From assembly GCA_900471515.1 (NCBI GenBank), contig UCFC01000048.1:61688-125687 (forward strand): a stretch of DNA of 64,000 bases, read 5' to 3'. A program made the position numbers and the translations under genes. Below, in pieces: positions 34,356 to 41,469 of the stretch. The notes under the pieces were generated by a model. The model searched no databases and had not been told where the DNA came from. It saw only the letters and a list, made by a program, of their open reading frames with translations. The stretch is from Hyphomicrobiales bacterium. GTDB lineage: Bacteria > Pseudomonadota > Alphaproteobacteria > Rhizobiales > Rhizobiaceae. The stretch's first letter is position 1. Each line of letters opens with the position of its first letter.

Positions 34356-35240
34356 CTACACCATCTCGGCAATCATCCTGCCGATTTCCGCAAAGACCGG
34401 GTTGAATTCGTCCATCTTCACGGTCGTTTCGGCCATGTAGACGGCGGCGACGATCGGGCCGCGGCCCGGCGGCCAGATGATGGCGATATCGCCGGCCGCG
34501 CCGTTGTCGCCCGTGCCGGTCTTGTCGCCGATCCGCCAGTCGCGGGGCAGGCCCGCGCGCAGGCGCGCCGCGCCCGTCGTGTTCGCCACCATCCAGTCCA
34601 CCAGCCGATTGGCCGAATCTTCCGCCAGAACCGAGCCGAGAGCGATATTGCCGAGAGAATCCAGCATGGCGTCCGGCGTCGTCGTGTCGCGCGGATCGCC
34701 CTTTGCGGCTTCGTTCAGCGCGGTTTCCATGCGGTCGAGCCGGGTCGTGCCGTCGCCGATGGAGCGCAGCCAGTCGGTGAGGGCCGCCGGGCCGCCGAAA
34801 CTTTCCAGCATCAGGTTGCCGGCCGTATTGTCGCTCAGCGTGATGCCGGCCTTGCAGATATCGGCCAGCGTCATGCCCTCGCCGCCTGCATGTTTTTCGG
34901 TCTCCGGCGAATAGGTGACGAGCTTTTCCCTGCCGTAGGTGATGCGCCGGTCGAGCGTTTCGTCACCCCTGTCGACACGGGCGAGAACGAGGCCGGCGGC
35001 CAGGACCTTGAAGGTGCTGCACATGGCGAAAGGCTCGCTGCCGCGATAGCCGAAGGAGACGTTCGTGTCGCTGTCGAGAACGGAGACGCCGAGACGCCCG
35101 CCGATGCGCGCCTCGAGCGCGGCCAGCCGCTTGTCGATATCCTCGTCCTGCTGCCCGGCACGCGCGCGCCGTGCAAGGCCCAGCGCGGGCAAGAGCAGCG
35201 CGGAGCCCATGAAACTGCGGCGGGTAAGGCTGTGATTCAT
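34356..35240 (-). CDS. Class A beta-lactamase with Tat-type signal
   Basis: A 294-aa serine beta-lactamase. The active-site motifs are complete: S75-T-F-K78, S136-D-N138, E172 in the omega loop (RMETALNEA) and K240-T-G. The leader LTRRSFMGSALLLPALGLA has a twin-arginine motif, so it is probably exported folded by Tat. C74 sits just before the catalytic Ser as in CTX-M and carbapenemases, but the partner Cys of the carbapenemase disulfide is not seen near KTG. GGAGGT precedes the ATG. No ampR-like regulator is adjacent. It is likely intrinsic to the chromosome. Confidence 0.94.
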   Translation of the reverse strand: MNHSLTRRSFMGSALLLPALGLARRARAGQQDEDIDKRLAALEARIGGRLGVSVLDSDTNVSFGYRGSEPFAMCSTFKVLAAGLVLARVDRGDETLDRRITYGREKLVTYSPETEKHAGGEGMTLADICKAGITLSDNTAGNLMLESFGGPAALTDWLRSIGDGTTRLDRMETALNEAAKGDPRDTTTPDAMLDSLGNIALGSVLAEDSANRLVDWMVANTTGAARLRAGLPRDWRIGDKTGTGDNGAAGDIAIIWPPGRGPIVAAVYMAETTVKMDEFNPVFAEIGRMIAEMV

Positions 35241-35311
35241 GGCGACCTCCGGGGAATCAGGATCACAGGCCTAAGGGCCGATTGCGGCGGCATCTCGGCC
35301 TTCGGCCGGGA

Positions 35312-36274
35312 TCAGGCGGCGCGCGTGACTTCCACCGTCACATGCGACAACTCGTCCAGGCGCGCGAGCCGCTGCTTGTAGAAGGCGGTGTCGCGCGGCT
35401 GCGGCGTCAGCACCGCCACGATCGCCGCATGATGGCCGGGGCCGACCTGCCAGACATGCAGGTCTGTGATGCGGTCGCCGTCGCCTTCGATCACGTCACG
35501 GATCTCGTCCGGCAGCGTCTCCCCTTCCGAGAGCACGTCGAGCAGGACGGCGCCCGAGGATTTCAGCAGTCCCCAGGACCATTGGGCGATGATGACGGCG
35601 CCGACGATGCCCATGAGCGGATCGAGCCAGAGCCAGCCGTACAGGCTGCCGAGGGTGAGCGCGACAATGGCAAGCACCGAGGTCAGCGCGTCGGCAATGA
35701 CATGCATGTAGGCGGCGCGGATATTGTTGTCGGCGTGATCGTGATGGCCGTCATGGTGATGGTCATGGTCATGGTGATGGTCGTGATGATGCGCGTGGCC
35801 GTGATGGTGATGGCCGCCGCCGCTCAACAGCCAGGCGCTGGCGAGATTGACGGCAAGGCCGATGACGGCGACCGCAATCGCCTGGCCGAAGCCGATCGGC
35901 ACCGGCGACGCGAGGCGCAGGAAACTCTCCCACCCCATCAGCAGCGCGATCATCGCCAGGACGATGGCGCTTGCGAATCCGGCGAGATCCCCGAGCTTGC
36001 CGGTGCCGAAGGTGAAGCGCGGGTTGCGGGCCTGCTTGCGGGCGAAAAGATAGGCGAGCGCGGAAATCAGGAGCGCGCTGGCATGGGTGGACATGTGCCA
36101 GCCGTCGGCCACCAGGGCCATCGAGCCGTAGACGGTGCCAGCACCGATTTCGATCACCATCATGAGCGCCGTCAGCGCGATGACAAGCCAGATGCGGCGC
36201 TCGTTGCGGGCATGGTCCTGCCCCAGAAAGACATGCTCGTGCCCGTGGGCATCCGTTCCCGATCTCATCGCCAT
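35312..36274 (-). CDS. dmeF: Cation diffusion facilitator DmeF (Co2+/Ni2+ efflux)
   Basis: A 320-aa CDF antiporter with six membrane helices. Metal-site motifs include ALVADGWHMSTHASAL (HxxxD-type variant) and AAYMHVIADALTSVLAI. The loop between helices 4 and 5 is a very His-rich tract (about residues 154-183, HHHHGHAHHHDHHHDHDHHH). These traits, with the adjacent DmeR, match the rhizobial DmeF that exports cobalt and nickel in exchange for protons. It starts 17 bp after dmeR, with AAGGAGATG ahead of the ATG. Confidence 0.92.
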   Translation of the reverse strand: MAMRSGTDAHGHEHVFLGQDHARNERRIWLVIALTALMMVIEIGAGTVYGSMALVADGWHMSTHASALLISALAYLFARKQARNPRFTFGTGKLGDLAGFASAIVLAMIALLMGWESFLRLASPVPIGFGQAIAVAVIGLAVNLASAWLLSGGGHHHHGHAHHHDHHHDHDHHHDGHHDHADNNIRAAYMHVIADALTSVLAIVALTLGSLYGWLWLDPLMGIVGAVIIAQWSWGLLKSSGAVLLDVLSEGETLPDEIRDVIEGDGDRITDLHVWQVGPGHHAAIVAVLTPQPRDTAFYKQRLARLDELSHVTVEVTRAA

Positions 36275-36291
36275 CTCCTTGTCGACCCGGC

Positions 36292-36564
36292 TCAGCGGAT
36301 ATAGGTTCGCAGGACTTCCGATATTTCGCCGACTGCCTCCGCCCTCGCCTTCTCGTCGGCGGCGTGGAGCACGTGCTCGTGCAGATGATCGTCCAGCACC
36401 TCGCCCGTCAGCCCGGTCAGCGCGCCGCGCACGGAGGCGAGAAGCTGGAGGATCTCGCCGCAGGGGCGCTCGCCCTCCAGCGCGCGCTCGACGGCCTCAA
36501 GCTGGCCGCGGATGCGGCTGACGCGGGCGATCAGCTTCTTCTTCTGGTGGATCGTATGGGACAT
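36292..36564 (-). CDS. dmeR: CsoR/RcnR-family metal-sensing repressor DmeR
   Basis: A 90-aa all-helical repressor of the FrmR/RcnR family. It starts with His in MSHTIHQKKKLIARVSRI, carries RGQLEAVERALEGERPCGEI (conserved Cys35 of the family) and a later HLHEHVLHA segment with metal-binding His. The N-terminal His and the downstream dmeF gene indicate Ni/Co sensing rather than copper or formaldehyde. An inverted repeat around a G6 tract lies just upstream of the start and fits its operator. Metal binding should release it and induce dmeRF. Confidence 0.92.
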   Translation of the reverse strand: MSHTIHQKKKLIARVSRIRGQLEAVERALEGERPCGEILQLLASVRGALTGLTGEVLDDHLHEHVLHAADEKARAEAVGEISEVLRTYIR

Positions 36565-36576
36565 GGCAGTCTCTGC

Positions 36577-36600
36577 TATAGGATAGGGGGGTATCCTATA
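36577..36600. promoter_or_regulatory. DmeR operator: inverted repeat around a G tract
   Basis: TATAGGATA-GGGGGG-TATCCTATA, perfect 9-bp arms flanking six G, ending 13 bp from the dmeR ATG. G-tract operators with inverted repeats are characteristic of the RcnR/DmeR branch. Confidence 0.75.
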
Positions 36601-36698
36601 CGACCCTGCCCAACAGGGGAAGCGGCAATCTGCGGCATCTCGAACCGTCCGGCGCGGCGGTGCAATCCCCCGAACAGACCGGGCGCGACACATAGCCA

Positions 36699-36727
36699 TT
36701 GACAAATACCCGGATTGGGGAGATTGA
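36699..36727 (+). promoter_or_regulatory. Candidate promoter of the attenuated GNAT-PfpI unit
   Basis: A perfect -35 TTGACA (36699-36704) with a 17-bp spacer to a weak -10 (GATTGA, 36722-36727). Transcription would start close to the ATG of the leader peptide at 36735, giving an almost leaderless transcript, as is known for rhizobial trpL. Confidence 0.5.
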
Positions 36728-36734
36728 TGGGCGC

Positions 36735-36785
36735 ATGATCAAGAACGCGCACCATATCAGCTCGTATTTTTGGCTGTACCTGTAA
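36735..36785 (+). CDS. Leader peptide of a transcription attenuator
   Basis: A 16-codon ORF, MIKNAHHISSYFWLYL. It ends directly in front of a segment able to form alternative hairpins, and its Tyr-Phe-Trp-Leu-Tyr-Leu run overlaps the first pairing segment, as in amino-acid biosynthetic attenuators. There is no well-placed ribosome-binding site, but the candidate promoter would start the RNA at or next to the ATG. The aromatic codons suggest sensing of aromatic aminoacyl-tRNA; a response to ribosome-targeting drugs is the alternative. Confidence 0.65.
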   Translation: MIKNAHHISSYFWLYL

Positions 36786-36840
36786 GGGGCGGCCAAGACA
36801 GATCATCATGTCAACAAGCCGCCGTCAGGCGGCTTTGTTG
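36767..36840 (+). promoter_or_regulatory. Ribosome-mediated attenuator (mutually exclusive hairpins)
   Basis: Four segments can be read. Segment 1 is TTTTTGGC (36767-36774) within the Phe and Trp codons. Segment 2 is GGCGGCCAAGA (36788-36798), which pairs either with 1 (GGC-U run with GCCAAGA) or with 3. Segment 3 is GCCGCC (36818-36823), helped by an inner GACA/TGTC stem in the 2:3 form. Segment 4 is GGCGGCTT (36828-36835), which pairs with 3 as an 8-bp terminator stem with a GTCA loop, followed by TGTTGT. A ribosome stalled at TTT or TGG would free segment 2 to pair with 3 and prevent termination. Confidence 0.65.
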
Positions 36841-36888
36841 TATCGGCAGCGTCCTGGCGGCATAAACTTCGAAAAGGACGCGAAGACC

Positions 36889-37383
36889 ATGCTTGAAATC
36901 GAAGACAGCGAAATTTCGCTCATGCGCCCGCCGGTCGTGACCGTGCGCGCCGCAAAACCCCGCGACATAAGCGAACTCAACGAGATGATCGGCCTGCTGG
37001 CGGCCCATCACGGCGACATTTCGGCCACCACGCCGGAACAGCTCGAACGCGATCTCTTCGGCCCGACGCCGTGGATTTCCGCCATCGTCGCCGAAGGCAG
37101 CGAGGGCCTGATCGGCTACGCCATTCTCGTGCCGCTCTACAGGGCGCAGGAAGGCAAGCGCGGCATGGACCTGCACCACCTTTTCGTGCGCGACGGCCAT
37201 CGCGGCCACGGCACCGGCCAGCTTCTCGTCGACCGCGCCCGCGAAACGGCGCGCATTGCCGGCTGCGACTACCTCTCCGTCAGTGCCGCGACCGGCAATC
37301 TGAAGGCGCACCGTTTCTACGAACAGATGGACTTCACCCCTCGCCCCGTCACCGGCATGCGCTATATGCAGGCTCTTTCGTGA
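36889..37383 (+). CDS. GNAT-family N-acetyltransferase under attenuator control
   Basis: A 164-aa GNAT protein. The core is MDLHHLFVRDGHRGHGTGQL (acetyl-CoA loop RxxGxG, about residues 92-111), then SVSAATGNLKAHRFYEQMDF. The N-terminus before VTVRAAKPRDI is a short variable leader. It starts about 49 bp after the attenuator hairpin. A longer in-frame start at 36808 would lie inside the attenuator and is rejected. The substrate is unknown. The DJ-1/PfpI gene follows 40 bp later with its own strong ribosome-binding site. Confidence 0.85.
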   Translation: MLEIEDSEISLMRPPVVTVRAAKPRDISELNEMIGLLAAHHGDISATTPEQLERDLFGPTPWISAIVAEGSEGLIGYAILVPLYRAQEGKRGMDLHHLFVRDGHRGHGTGQLLVDRARETARIAGCDYLSVSAATGNLKAHRFYEQMDFTPRPVTGMRYMQALS

Positions 37384-37423
37384 GCGGCTGCGGCCGCCCG
37401 GCCGTCTTGCAAGGGAGGAGAGC

Positions 37424-38002
37424 ATGACCCGACTGGCGGTGGTTCTGACCGAAGGTTTCGCGGACTGGGAAGTGGGGCAGCTCGCTGCCTCCGCCCGCAC
37501 CCATTTCGGCTTCGACGTGGTGACGGCAAGCCCCGGCGGCGAGGAGGTGCGCTCCATGGGCGGGCTGCGGGTATCGGCCGACACGGTCGCCGAAAACCTG
37601 CATGGCGACGCCTTCGACGCGCTCGTCATCTGCGGCGGCACGATCTGGGATACGGAAAAGGCGCCCGACCTTTCGCCCGTCATCAACGACTTCATCGCGC
37701 GCGGCAAGGTGACGGCCGCCATCTGCGGCGGCACGCTGGCGCTGGCGCGCGCCGGGGCGCTGAACGATATCGCCCATACCAGCAACGCGCCCGATTTCAT
37801 CGCCGGCGCCGAAGGCTATCGCGGCCAGGCGCATTATCGCGACGGCCCGCAGGCCGTGCGATCCGGCAGGATCGTGACCGCGCCCGGCTCGGCCCCGATC
37901 ACCTTTACGGCGGAAATCTACCGCGCGCTCGGCTTCGGCAGCGAAGAACTCGACACCTATGTGCAGATCCTCGGCGCGGAACATCAGCCGAAGGCGGCGT
38001 GA
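37424..38002 (+). CDS. DJ-1/PfpI family protein (type 1 glutamine amidotransferase-like)
   Basis: A 192-aa DJ-1/PfpI-fold protein. The nucleophile elbow is C101 in TAAICGGTLALARAG, and a conserved acidic residue is in VVLTEGFADWE near the start, the usual layout for this superfamily of glyoxalases, deglycases and hydrolases. GGGAGGAGAG precedes the ATG. It is probably the second gene of the unit headed by the attenuated GNAT gene. Confidence 0.88.
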   Translation: MTRLAVVLTEGFADWEVGQLAASARTHFGFDVVTASPGGEEVRSMGGLRVSADTVAENLHGDAFDALVICGGTIWDTEKAPDLSPVINDFIARGKVTAAICGGTLALARAGALNDIAHTSNAPDFIAGAEGYRGQAHYRDGPQAVRSGRIVTAPGSAPITFTAEIYRALGFGSEELDTYVQILGAEHQPKAA

Positions 38003-38021
38003 GCCCCGCAAAACCGGCCGG

Positions 38022-38300
38022 TCATCCGGGCCTTCGAGCCGCTTTCGGCAGCTTGTCGCCGGGCGCCGCCTCATGCGCCGGGCGCGTCGCCCATTGATGC
38101 AGCGCCCGCTTCACGAAGAGGAAGGCGGCGGCCCGCGCCTGCGCCAGATCGGCGGGATCATCGAGACGGCCGGCGATTTTGACTTCCATTGCGGCGAGCG
38201 TATCGCTGAACCAGCGCGCAAGCACGGCGTTGCGCCCGGCAAGGCGCTCACGCATGCGGGCAATCGCCGCGTCGGTTTCCTCGAGGGTCGGATGTTTCAT
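38022..38300 (-). CDS. Small hypothetical helical protein
   Basis: A 92-aa protein, MKHPTLEETDAAIARMRERL..., strongly helical with alternating acidic and basic residues and no membrane segment. No family is recognised and the ATG lacks a clear ribosome-binding site. It lies 38 bp after the diheme cytochrome gene on the same strand, so it may be its last co-transcribed gene. Confidence 0.5.
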   Translation of the reverse strand: MKHPTLEETDAAIARMRERLAGRNAVLARWFSDTLAAMEVKIAGRLDDPADLAQARAAAFLFVKRALHQWATRPAHEAAPGDKLPKAARRPG

Positions 38301-38338
38301 GGGCGCAATTTGGCCTGCCGCGCTTGAGCGAGGCAGAC

Positions 38339-39253
38339 TTACCTGCTCGGCACCGCCTTCAGATAGGCGGAGATCGCCTCGATATCGGGCTGCGGCAGAT
38401 GGGCGATGTTCTGCTGCACGTCGACCATCTGGCCGCCGGCGGAATCGAAGTCGGGCGTGAAGCCGGTCTGCAAGTAGTTGGTGATATCCGCCTCGCTCCA
38501 GGAGCCGATGCTCTGCGAGCCGGGCGTGATGTCGGGGATGCGGCCCTGGCCTTCCGGGTTCGGGGCGCCGGCGAGCCACCGGTCGCCGACGAAGCCGCCG
38601 AGCTCATCGCGCGGGGTGTGGCATTCGCCGCAATGGCCAAGGCCTTCGGCCAGATACTGGCCGCGCTTCACCTTGTCGTCGGCATTGGCGAGCACGACGC
38701 GCGGCTGGTCGTTGAAATAGAGCAGTTTCCAGCCGCCGAGCGCCAGGCGGATGTTGAAGGGGAACGGCAGTTCGTGCGGCGGGGCGACGTTGCTGCTCTT
38801 CGGCAGCGTCTTCAGATAGGCGAAGAGATCGTTGACGTCCTTGTCGCTCATGCGCGCATAGGAGCCGTAGGGGAAGGACGGGTAGAGATGCTGACCATCC
38901 GGGCCGACGCCGCGCTTCATCGCGTTGCCGAACTCAGCCAGCGTCCAGCGGCCGATTCCGGCCTGCTCGTCGGGAGAGATGTTGGGCACATGGAAGGTGC
39001 CGAAGGGGCTTTTCAGCGCAAGGCCGCCGGCGAGCGTCAGCTTCGCATCGCCCTGCGCGCCAGGGGCGGCGTGACAGCTGACGCAGCCGCCGGCCCAGAA
39101 GACCTTTTCGCCGTTCGCGACGTCAGGCGCGCCGAGATTGGCCCAGTGGCTTTCCGGAAACGGATCGGGCGCGGTGACGAAATAGAAAACTGCGCCGCCG
39201 ATCAAGACGACGCCGATGAGACAGAGCACAAAGCGGATGAACCTGCGGACCAT
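38339..39253 (-). CDS. Membrane-anchored diheme cytochrome c
   Basis: A 304-aa electron carrier. An uncleaved N-terminal helix (residues 5-27) anchors it, facing the periplasm. Two heme c sites are present: CVSCH (about residue 57) and CGECH (about 209), each followed by a cytochrome c fold; FPYGSYARMSDKDVNDLFAY in between is typical of the cytochrome subunits of alcohol or gluconate dehydrogenases. No dehydrogenase subunit is adjacent. GGAGAGG precedes the ATG. It could accept electrons from periplasmic oxidations, as suggested by gcd 5 kb away, but this is only a guess. Confidence 0.9.
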   Translation of the reverse strand: MVRRFIRFVLCLIGVVLIGGAVFYFVTAPDPFPESHWANLGAPDVANGEKVFWAGGCVSCHAAPGAQGDAKLTLAGGLALKSPFGTFHVPNISPDEQAGIGRWTLAEFGNAMKRGVGPDGQHLYPSFPYGSYARMSDKDVNDLFAYLKTLPKSSNVAPPHELPFPFNIRLALGGWKLLYFNDQPRVVLANADDKVKRGQYLAEGLGHCGECHTPRDELGGFVGDRWLAGAPNPEGQGRIPDITPGSQSIGSWSEADITNYLQTGFTPDFDSAGGQMVDVQQNIAHLPQPDIEAISAYLKAVPSR

Positions 39254-39333
39254 GCGCCGCCTCTCCTTGCTATCGATGTTCAGGGCTTTTCCCCGGTTCG
39301 CCGGCCCGGCCCCGCAGCCGGGGAGAATAAGGC

Positions 39334-39366
39334 GATCCGCACCGGCGGCAAGGGCCGGTGCGGATC
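39334..39366 (-). terminator. Strong hairpin between two cytochrome genes
   Basis: A perfect 13-bp stem (GATCCGCACCGGC / GCCGGTGCGGATC) with a 7-nt loop, 30 bp past the cytochrome c' stop. The T run on the minus strand is weak (CCTTATT), so it may terminate only partly. Confidence 0.55.
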
Positions 39367-39395
39367 GTGGAAGCCTGCGGGAAACGCTCTATCGC

Positions 39396-39836
39396 TTATT
39401 CCTTGACGCGATAGAGCTGATGACAGCCGCCGCAATTGCCGCCGACCGTGTTCAGCGCAGCGCCGACCCCGGCCGCATCGGCCGGAAGCTGGGCGAGAAC
39501 GGTTTCGGCGTCGGCGGACAGCTTGGCGGCACGCGCCTTGAAGTCGTCCATGTTTTCCCAGATCTTCGGGCTGGCGGCCTTGTCGCCCGTCTCGGTGCCC
39601 GGCTTGAACTGGTCCGGGAAGACCTTTGCCGTTTCGGCGATCGTCGTCAGCGCCACCTTCACCGCTTCGGCATCATAGGGCTTTGTGCCCTTGGCGATGG
39701 CGCCGAGAGAACCTGCTGCGCCGCCGATCTTCTTCATCAGCGCTTCGCGCGCCTCATGCGTGCCGTCGGCAGCCATGGCCGAACCGATGGCAATGCCGGC
39801 GAAGGCCACAGCCGCCGCTACTGTTTTCCAATTCAT
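39396..39836 (-). CDS. Cytochrome c' / c556 family protein
   Basis: A 146-aa periplasmic monoheme protein with a cleaved signal peptide ending SAMA. The heme motif is at the C-terminus (NCGGCHQLYRVKE), and the rest is a four-helix bundle, which together define the cytochrome c'/c556 class. Members bind NO or act as electron carriers. GGAGAGAGAAG precedes the ATG at 39836. It is upstream of the diheme cytochrome on the same strand, but a strong hairpin lies between them. Confidence 0.92.
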   Translation of the reverse strand: MNWKTVAAAVAFAGIAIGSAMAADGTHEAREALMKKIGGAAGSLGAIAKGTKPYDAEAVKVALTTIAETAKVFPDQFKPGTETGDKAASPKIWENMDDFKARAAKLSADAETVLAQLPADAAGVGAALNTVGGNCGGCHQLYRVKE

Positions 39837-39969
39837 TCTTCTCTCTCCATTGTTCCGCCGGCAAAGCCGGCCGGGGCAATCTGCACCGCGATCATGACAA
39901 AATCCATGTGGCCGCATAGTCACTTTTGGCCGGATCCTCATAAAAACAATGTGATAAGAACGGGCATGT

Positions 39970-40605
39970 TCAGGCCGTCTTCCAGCCTTGCCAGAGGCTG
40001 ATCGCGGAGATGACGACCAGCAGAAGGCCCGCCAGACGGCCGATCACGGCGGTCGCGTTCGGATTGGAGACCAGCAGGTCGCGACTGCGGCCGGCCGTCA
40101 TGGCGAGCGTGCCGTAGATGGCGAACTGGGTCAGCACGGTCATGATGCCCATGACCAGACCCTGCAGCCAGATCGGCCCATATTCCGGCTTTATGAACTG
40201 CGGATAGACGGCGAGCACGAAAATATAGGCCTTGGGATTGACGAGGCAGGTGACGGCTCCCTGCCGGAAGGCCTTCCAAGCGGAGCGCGCCGTGCCGGGG
40301 CCGACCGCCTCGACGGTGATCGAACTCTTCATCAGCGAGATCCCGATCCAGATCATATAGGCGACGCCGGCAAAGAGCAGCAGGTTGAAGACGCCGGGCA
40401 GCATGGCGACGAGAATGCCCACCCCCGCCGCGCCATAGGCCGAATGCACGGCGCCGCCCAGCATGATGCCGCTGGTGGCGGCAAGGCCGCGCTTCGTGCC
40501 GCCGGTCAGCGCATTGGCGAGCACGAAGAGCATGTCCATGCCCGGCACGATGATGATGCCGAAGAGAAGGGTGAAGTAGAGCCAGAGGCTTTCGTGGTAA
40601 TCCAT
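39970..40605 (-). CDS. LysE-family translocator
   Basis: A 211-aa LysE/RhtB-type amino-acid exporter with about six helices. Family features are the first helix region LLFGIIIVPGMDMLFVLANAL (PGP-like motif), GTKRGLAATSGIMLGGAVHS and GAVTCLVNPKAYIFVLAVYPQF. It is divergent from a WYL-domain regulator, with a palindrome between them, suggesting control by that regulator. Substrate is unknown. The start at 40605 gives the normal family N-terminus. Confidence 0.9.
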   Translation of the reverse strand: MDYHESLWLYFTLLFGIIIVPGMDMLFVLANALTGGTKRGLAATSGIMLGGAVHSAYGAAGVGILVAMLPGVFNLLLFAGVAYMIWIGISLMKSSITVEAVGPGTARSAWKAFRQGAVTCLVNPKAYIFVLAVYPQFIKPEYGPIWLQGLVMGIMTVLTQFAIYGTLAMTAGRSRDLLVSNPNATAVIGRLAGLLLVVISAISLWQGWKTA

Positions 40606-40691
40606 GTCAGTTGTCCGTCCTGCTTTCGAGTGCACTTTTGACGAAGCGCATTGAATTTCAATTCGATAGACGGCTCTATACGGCAGGCCAA

Positions 40692-40709
40692 CTGACAGTG
40701 TATTGTCAG
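40692..40709. promoter_or_regulatory. Candidate operator between lysE-like and WYL regulator genes
   Basis: CTGACA-GTGTAT-TGTCAG, perfect 6-bp arms with 6-bp spacer, 23 bp before the regulator start and in the shared divergent promoter region. Confidence 0.5.
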
Positions 40710-40732
40710 GAGCGTTGGCGAAAGGGCGGCAG

Positions 40733-41434
40733 ATGCGCAAGGCCTCCAGGCTTTTCGAGATCATCCAGATATTGCGGCTGGCGAAGAAGCCGATGACGGC
40801 GGCCGTCATGGCCGAGCGGCTGGAAGTGACGGTGCGCTCGATCTACCGCGACATCGCCGCGCTGCAGGCGATGCGGGTGCCGATCGAAGGCGGGCGCGGC
40901 ATCGGCTATATCATGCGGCCGGGCTTCGACCTGCCGCCCTTGATGTTTTCGATCGAGGAGACGGAGGCGATCGTGCTGTCGCTGGCGCTATTGGAGCGCA
41001 CCGGCGACGAGGAGCTGAAGCTTGCGGCGCGGCGCGTCAACCAGAAGCTTGCCGGTGCCGTTCCGCCGCCGCTGCGCCAGGCGATGGAAAACAAGGCGCT
41101 CTATGCCTGGGGCACGGTCGCACCCGCGCCGGCCGGGCTGGACCTTGCCATCGTGCGCCGCGCGATCCGCGACGAACGCAAGCTCGACCTCCGCTATCGC
41201 GACGAAATGGGACGCGCGAGCGAACGGACGATCCGCCCGATCGCGCTGATCTACTATTCCCAGACCGCCAATATCGTCGCCTGGTGCGAACTCAGGCAGG
41301 CGATCCGTAATTTCCGCAGCGACCGGGTGGAGGCCTGTGTAGAGGCCGACGCCTTCTTCCGGGGCGAAGGCGACGGGTTGCGCATGCTGTGGACGCAGAG
41401 CTGGACGGAAAAGCCGACGGCGGCGAATGCCTGA
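40733..41434 (+). CDS. HTH_11 + WYL domain regulator (YafY-like)
   Basis: A 233-aa regulator. The N-terminal helix-turn-helix is LRLAKKPMTAAVMAERLEVT and SIYRDIAALQAM (deoR-like HTH_11). The C-terminal WYL domain spans about residues 135-210 (ERKLDLRYRDEMGRASERTI, then YYSQTANIVAWCELRQAIRN), a ligand-sensing fold. ATG at 40733 follows AAAGGGCGG. The divergent LysE-type exporter is the probable target. Confidence 0.9.
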   Translation: MRKASRLFEIIQILRLAKKPMTAAVMAERLEVTVRSIYRDIAALQAMRVPIEGGRGIGYIMRPGFDLPPLMFSIEETEAIVLSLALLERTGDEELKLAARRVNQKLAGAVPPPLRQAMENKALYAWGTVAPAPAGLDLAIVRRAIRDERKLDLRYRDEMGRASERTIRPIALIYYSQTANIVAWCELRQAIRNFRSDRVEACVEADAFFRGEGDGLRMLWTQSWTEKPTAANA

Positions 41435-41469
41435 CGTTGCGCGCCGCCCCGTCCTCAGAGGCAGGCAAT

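Noticed and set aside
34356..35240. Carbapenemase assignment for the beta-lactamase
   Set aside because: The cysteine before the catalytic serine is present, but the second cysteine of the carbapenemase disulfide is not visible near the KTG motif.
36808..36888. An upstream start for the GNAT gene at 36808
   Set aside because: This start would lie within the attenuator hairpins, lacks a ribosome-binding site and adds residues without GNAT character.
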